From CAYPEL01 sp964409635 (lineage in GTDB: Bacteria; Pseudomonadota; Gammaproteobacteria; DSM-19610): a DNA stretch of 9,325 bases. The DNA lies in contig CAYPEL010000114.1 in NCBI GenBank assembly GCA_964409635.1, forward strand, positions 1-9,325. Reading direction: 5' to 3'. Within the stretch, counting starts at the first letter, position 1. Each line of letters begins with the position of its first letter. Shown piece after piece: positions 6,216 to 9,325 of the stretch. The notes beneath the pieces were generated by a model. It searched no databases. It was not told the origin of the DNA and was given only the letters and a program-made list of their open reading frames with translations. Both the position numbers and the translations under genes were made by a program.

Positions 6216-6776
6216 ATGACGGTCAGAAATATACACAACTACCTTGAGCGCCTTAACAACCTGATTCGTAGTGAATCGCGCAATCTGGGCGCTAAATACG
6301 GCCTGCAGCCAGTGCAACTGGATGCGTTGGCTTACCTGGCGATCTGCAACCGCTATTCGGATACCCCACGAGGGGTGACAGACTATCTCGGCTTGACCAA
6401 GGGTACGGTGTCACAAACACTAAATGCACTTGAGAACAAGGGGCTGCTAAAAAAACTGGCTGATAAACAGGACAAACGCGTGGTGCATTTGTGGGTGACA
6501 GCGGCTGGCCACAGACTGCTGAAAAAAAGTGTGCCCGCGCCAGTTATAAGCGAGGCACATGCTGCATTGGCGGCTGAACAACGCAAACAACTGGAGACTG
6601 GTTTGAAAGCATTACTATCAACCATACAATATACCAACAGCATGAAAACTTTTGGTGTTTGCAAAACCTGCCAGCACAACCAGGTCATTTCGGAAAACGA
6701 ATCTTACTGCCAGCTGACTCAGGAAGCTTTATCAACCGAGGATATTGAACTTATCTGCCGAGAACACGCGGTATGA
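6216..6776 (+). CDS. MarR-family transcriptional regulator with four-cysteine C-terminal tail
   Basis: The protein has 186 residues. Residues 1-140 form a MarR-type winged helix: the recognition helix lies in the VTDYLGLTKGTVSQTLNAL stretch (54-72), and the wing includes DKQDKRVVHLWVT (83-95). It should bind DNA as a dimer. Unlike a plain MarR of about 145 residues, it carries an extra tail (about 143-186) with Cys149, Cys152, Cys165 and Cys181 plus His154 and His184, a CxxC-based pattern that could hold zinc or an iron-sulfur cluster, or sense redox state. There is no Shine-Dalgarno before the ATG, and the predicted transcription start is at the ATG, so the message may be leaderless. It is divergent from the exported-protein gene, with two matching palindromes between them, and probably represses both. 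The inducer is unknown. Confidence 0.92.
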   Translation: MTVRNIHNYLERLNNLIRSESRNLGAKYGLQPVQLDALAYLAICNRYSDTPRGVTDYLGLTKGTVSQTLNALENKGLLKKLADKQDKRVVHLWVTAAGHRLLKKSVPAPVISEAHAALAAEQRKQLETGLKALLSTIQYTNSMKTFGVCKTCQHNQVISENESYCQLTQEALSTEDIELICREHAV

Positions 6777-6877
6777 CGCCCAGTCCACGTCGCTGACTTT
6801 ATTTGCGGCGAACAGGGAAGGCCAGGCGCAATTTCGATTTCTGCTACTGCCAGAGGTTATGCACTTATTGTACGAAT

Positions 6878-7219
6878 TCAGGTTTCACTCTCAATCTCGC
6901 TCTGTATTTTTTCAAGCTCATCGAGAATGCGGATGAATTTGGCACCGAATGGGGTAACTATATATTCCACACGCGGTGGAACCTCGTTATAGCTAACACG
7001 CTCAAGAATACCAAACTTAGCATTTTTTCGAAGACAATCATTGAGCACCTTAGCCGTTAATCCCTCAACACTGCGCACCATTTCTCCAGGCCGGTTAATT
7101 CCTTTAGCCAGCAGATGATAAACGGTGAGTGACCATTTACATCCATAAATGGTTTCAACCATGCGCGCGCTTCTCTCCGGTGGCGATTTTCTATGAAATA
7201 TTATTTCGTTATTTTTCAT
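6878..7219 (-). CDS. HxlR-family winged-helix regulator
   Basis: This 113-residue protein matches the HxlR family in length and pattern: GCKWSLTVYHLL (26-37, the usual GKW helix start), the recognition region GLTAKVLNDCLRKNAKFGILER (53-74), and the wing PPRVEYIVTPFG (81-92). Family members act as small dimeric DNA-binding proteins and often sense electrophiles, quinones or aldehydes through a cysteine near the N-terminus; here Cys27 sits in that region and Cys62 lies in the DNA-binding helix. No convincing ribosome site precedes the ATG at 7219, and the next in-frame ATG (residue 20) would cut into the fold, so 7219 is kept. It is divergent from the SDR gene, 108 bp apart, with a palindrome close to its own start. 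It most likely controls the SDR gene and itself. Confidence 0.88.
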   Translation of the reverse strand: MKNNEIIFHRKSPPERSARMVETIYGCKWSLTVYHLLAKGINRPGEMVRSVEGLTAKVLNDCLRKNAKFGILERVSYNEVPPRVEYIVTPFGAKFIRILDELEKIQSEIESET

Positions 7220-7234
7220 TAATTTATACCAATA

Positions 7235-7244
7235 AGTACGTACT
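7235..7244. promoter_or_regulatory. Putative HxlR operator palindrome
   Basis: AGTACGTACT is a perfect ten-base palindrome 15 bases upstream of the HxlR start codon, in the divergent HxlR/SDR intergenic region. On the minus strand it lies between a TTGGTT and a TATAAA hexamer spaced by 17 bases, although that -10 would place the transcription start inside the coding sequence. The dyad and its location fit autoregulation; the assignment to HxlR is inference. Confidence 0.5.
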
Positions 7245-7327
7245 GAACCAAATTATGCCTGCTTCTCAATAGGCTACTTAGTTTCATATGCTCCGTCCAT
7301 ACCTTGCAATTACCTAGGGAGTAAATA

Positions 7328-8095
7328 ATGGAAAACAAAACTTTACCATTGGCCATGATCATCGGTGGTTCCAGTGGTATCGGATTAGCCACTGCAAACC
7401 TTTTGCTCGAACATGATATCGATACAGTAATCATCGGAAGATCACGCGCCAAACTAGAAGGCGCAAAATGCAAACTCTCTTCTAAGGGGCAGGTTGAAAC
7501 ACTCCAAGCCAATCTATACGAAGCCAACGATGTACAGCGTGTCGTTAACTTTGCTAGCAACCACCATCGCCACATCAAATATATGATAAATGCAGCGGGT
7601 TGTTTCAACCCAACACCTTTTCTCGAACATGATCACGAGGACTATGACGCTTACATGGATTTAAACCGTGCAGCATTCTTTATTTCACAGGCCGTAGCGA
7701 AAAACATGGCGGAAAACGGTGGAGGATCAATTGTTCATATTGGATCCATGTGGGCAAAACAAGCCATTAAAGCTACACCTTCCTCCGCCTATTCAATGGC
7801 CAAGGCCGGGCTGCATGCACTCACACAACACATGGCGATGGAATTAGCTGACCAGAATATCCGGGTCAATGCGGTTTCGCCAGCCGTAGTAAAAACACCT
7901 ATCTATGAGTCTTTCATCCGGCCTGATGAAATCGATGCTGCGCTAGCAACATTTGATGGGTTTCATCCAATAGGACGGATTGGCGCCCCAGAGGATGTTG
8001 CTAATGCAATTTACTTCCTGCTCAGCCCTGAAGCGGATTGGGTAACAGGCGCCATTTGGGATGTTGATGGTGGGGTAATAGCAGGCCGAAACTAA
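7328..8095 (+). CDS. Short-chain dehydrogenase/reductase (classical SDR)
   Basis: This 255-residue, cytoplasmic NAD(P)-dependent oxidoreductase shows all marks of a classical SDR: the cofactor loop GGSSGIG (13-19), NAAG (88-91), Asn113, catalytic Ser140, and YSMAK with Tyr155 and Lys159. The C-terminal GAIWDVDGGV block is the usual SDR ending. Arg38 at the end of the second beta strand suggests a preference for NADP(H). It probably reduces a carbonyl or oxidises an alcohol; the substrate is unknown. AGGGAG (7316-7321) gives a clear ribosome site, which fixes the start. It is divergent from the HxlR gene, a common regulator-target pairing in which the enzyme detoxifies or processes the compound that the regulator senses. 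Downstream it converges on a pseudogene fragment 26 bases away, without an obvious U-rich terminator. Confidence 0.93.
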   Translation: MENKTLPLAMIIGGSSGIGLATANLLLEHDIDTVIIGRSRAKLEGAKCKLSSKGQVETLQANLYEANDVQRVVNFASNHHRHIKYMINAAGCFNPTPFLEHDHEDYDAYMDLNRAAFFISQAVAKNMAENGGGSIVHIGSMWAKQAIKATPSSAYSMAKAGLHALTQHMAMELADQNIRVNAVSPAVVKTPIYESFIRPDEIDAALATFDGFHPIGRIGAPEDVANAIYFLLSPEADWVTGAIWDVDGGVIAGRN

Positions 8096-8120
8096 CGTAA
8101 ATAAAACAGGTCATGTAAAA

Positions 8121-8259
8121 TCAACGAACCGCGCCCGGCAGGGAAAGATTACCGGAGGCTATATCAAATTCATCAAACCACGCACAACAGTGGACTATGG
8201 ACATGCGCATCGATGCGCAGTGCTATAGTCACCCCATTGTAGCTGAAGCTGGTGGGTAA
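8121..8259 (-). pseudogene. Frameshifted 3' remnant of a second copy of the exported-protein gene
   Basis: Read on the minus strand, this stretch encodes the last 43 or so residues of a protein very similar to the C-terminus of the 5368-6111 product. By hand alignment, 34 of 43 positions from the SF(N/S)Y region to the end are identical, including VHSPLLCVV and LSLPGAVR, followed by a TGA stop. The frame is broken by one extra A within 8175-8177, and a second single-base loss with a TAG occurs near 8260. Weak similarity may continue to about 8290, then fades. No start, signal peptide or N-terminal part exists. It lies in the same orientation as the intact gene, so the two form a degenerate direct repeat of about 140 bp flanking the MarR, HxlR and SDR genes. 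Confidence 0.85.
8204..8219. repeat. 16-bp perfect palindrome within the pseudogene
   Basis: TGCGCATCGATGCGCA reads identically on both strands. The corresponding part of the intact gene is not palindromic, so the symmetry arose in the decaying copy. A second dyad, GCAGATATCTGC (8267-8278) inside a looser GTAGC...GCTAC frame (8264-8283), follows 48 bases later. These may act as transcription-ending or protein-binding structures between the SDR and channel genes, or be chance. Confidence 0.5.
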
Positions 8260-8367
8260 CTATGTAGCAGATATCTGCGCTACGCACATAATACATTTCT
8301 CGCTCCAAGCCAATTTATACACTATTGTTGTACTAAACAAGGATTACATCATGTAACGGGGTGAACT

Positions 8368-9325
8368 ATGCCACAAGCAAGCAGCTCAAAAATATCAGAC
8401 ACCATTCGAGAACTGGGTTTTGGCACCAAGGTAATGCGCGAAAGCGCCTTGCGTCTATTGAATCGTGACGGAACCTTTAATGTCTCCCGTGGCGGCCTGC
8501 CACTGTTCAAATCTCTGAATCTCTATCAGGCACTATTGAGCGCCACTTGGTTGCAATTCAATCTGACCCTTATCGGTTTTTATTTGTTGATCAATATCCT
8601 GTTCGCTGGTCTGTATTTTCTTTGCGGTGCAGATGCGTTGACAGGGGTTCAGGGTATGAGTCCAGGACAACGGTTTCTGGAAGCCTTCTTTTTTAGTACA
8701 CACACGCTGACAACTGTCGGTTACGGGCATATTGCGCCTCAGAGTTTGGCGGCCAACCTGCTGGTTGTTGTTGAGGCGTTTTTCGGCTTGTCCGGTTTCG
8801 CTGTTGCAGCGGCACTGATGTTTGCGCGTTTCTCGCGGCCAACAGCTAAAATACTGTTCAGCAACAAGGCCGTAATCGGCCCGTATCACGGTACCAACAG
8901 TTTTTCTTTCCGCATTGCCAACGGTTCACCGAACGAACTGATTGAAGTCGAGGTGCGTATTCTGCTGTGTATGACTAAATTAAAAGGCAGGGTGCGCATC
9001 CGGCAATTTCATGAACTGAGTCTGGAGCGGCACAAAATATCGTTCTTCCCCATGGACTGGACCGTGGCCCATCCTATTTTGGAGAAAAGCCCTTTGTCCA
9101 CGGTATCACCGCAGGAATTGAGAAAACGGGATGCCGAGTTCCTGGTATTAATTAATGCAATCGATGATAAATCCTCACGGGAAGTTCACGCCAGGTCATC
9201 CTATAAATGGAATGAAGTGGTTTGGGGTGCGCGCTTCAGGGACATGTTCCGCGAGAAGCGCGATGACCATATGAGTATAGATCTGAAACGGATACACGAT
9301 ATTCAGGAAGTTGATACAAACGTAG
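8368..9325 (+). CDS. KirBac-type inward-rectifier potassium channel, C-terminal end outside window
   Basis: An open frame runs from the ATG at 8368 to the window edge without a stop, giving 319 residues. The layout is that of a bacterial Kir channel: an N-terminal amphipathic slide-helix region (about 35-60), TM1 (about 62-86), the pore helix and filter TLTTVGYG (113-120), TM2 (about 129-152), then ARFSRPTAKILFS, which leads into the cytoplasmic immunoglobulin-like gating domain. It should form a tetramer in the inner membrane that conducts potassium. The end MSIDLKRIHDIQEVD resembles the last residues of known KirBac proteins (about 300-333 residues), so only a few residues are probably missing. 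The ribosome site is GGGGTGA (8358-8364). The residue after GYG is His121, where KirBac1.1 has Asp. No functional link to the neighbouring genes is evident. Confidence 0.93.
   Translation, partial: MPQASSSKISDTIRELGFGTKVMRESALRLLNRDGTFNVSRGGLPLFKSLNLYQALLSATWLQFNLTLIGFYLLINILFAGLYFLCGADALTGVQGMSPGQRFLEAFFFSTHTLTTVGYGHIAPQSLAANLLVVVEAFFGLSGFAVAAALMFARFSRPTAKILFSNKAVIGPYHGTNSFSFRIANGSPNELIEVEVRILLCMTKLKGRVRIRQFHELSLERHKISFFPMDWTVAHPILEKSPLSTVSPQELRKRDAEFLVLINAIDDKSSREVHARSSYKWNEVVWGARFRDMFREKRDDHMSIDLKRIHDIQEVDTNV

Noticed and set aside
6777..6877. Possible terminator between the converging MarR and HxlR genes
   Set aside because: Only short, mismatched stems were found and none is followed by a U-run on either strand.
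7219..7608. 129-residue open frame on the minus strand
   Set aside because: It is antisense to the SDR cofactor-binding region and would cover the divergent promoter region; no domain is seen.
5368..8259. Composite transposon bounded by the two copies of the exported-protein gene sequence
   Set aside because: No transposase, terminal inverted repeats or target-site duplication is visible; the repeat is coding sequence, so gene duplication and decay is the simpler reading.
8533..8889. 118-residue open frame on the minus strand
   Set aside because: It is antisense to the transmembrane and pore part of the potassium channel, whose frame has clear family motifs.

Overview
The window looks like chromosomal DNA from a Gram-negative bacterium, most likely a gammaproteobacterium of environmental or marine type. 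The evidence is two lipoprotein signals, a Tat signal, clear AGGAGG-type ribosome sites, moderate GC content and the mix of families (IorAB-type molybdenum hydroxylase, KirBac channel, MarR and HxlR regulators). The genus cannot be named from sequence alone. No rRNA, tRNA, CRISPR array, insertion sequence or phage gene was seen.

Layout. From 1 to 6111 all genes lie on the minus strand. Read in transcription order they are: a conserved exported protein of unknown function (5368-6111), an alpha/beta-hydrolase lipoprotein (4439-5299), a two-gene Isc-type 2Fe-2S / molybdopterin oxidoreductase operon (iorA-iorB-like, 1703-4310), a lipoprotein of unknown function (209-1411), and, coupled to it by an ATGA overlap, a secreted Gln/Gly/Tyr/Pro-repeat protein cut by the window edge (1-212). 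From 6216 on there is a MarR-family regulator with a four-cysteine tail (plus strand), an HxlR-type regulator (minus) divergent from a short-chain dehydrogenase (plus), a decayed 3' fragment of a second copy of the 5368-6111 gene (minus, 8121-8259), and a KirBac-type inward-rectifier potassium channel (plus, 8368 to the window edge). The channel has no stop codon inside the window and is almost complete.

How the parts may work together. The 104-bp region between the exported protein and the MarR gene holds two copies of a GTATCGA inverted repeat, one overlapping the MarR promoter and one in the leader region of the exported-protein gene. This is the expected layout of a MarR regulator that controls itself and its divergent neighbour. 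The HxlR/SDR pair has its own palindrome (AGTACGTACT) and looks like a separate regulator-target unit. The hydrolase, the exported protein and the Tat-dependent molybdenum hydroxylase are all predicted to act outside the cytoplasm, which would fit extracytoplasmic oxidation or hydrolysis of an unknown compound, but nothing in the sequence names the substrate.

The most noteworthy signals are: the direct, degenerate duplication of the exported-protein gene that brackets both regulators and the SDR; the MarR operator pair with an apparently leaderless MarR transcript; the conserved-looking Cys4 tail of that MarR protein; and the repeat-protein/lipoprotein pair at the left edge. I did not find convincing evidence of a wholly new multi-gene system.
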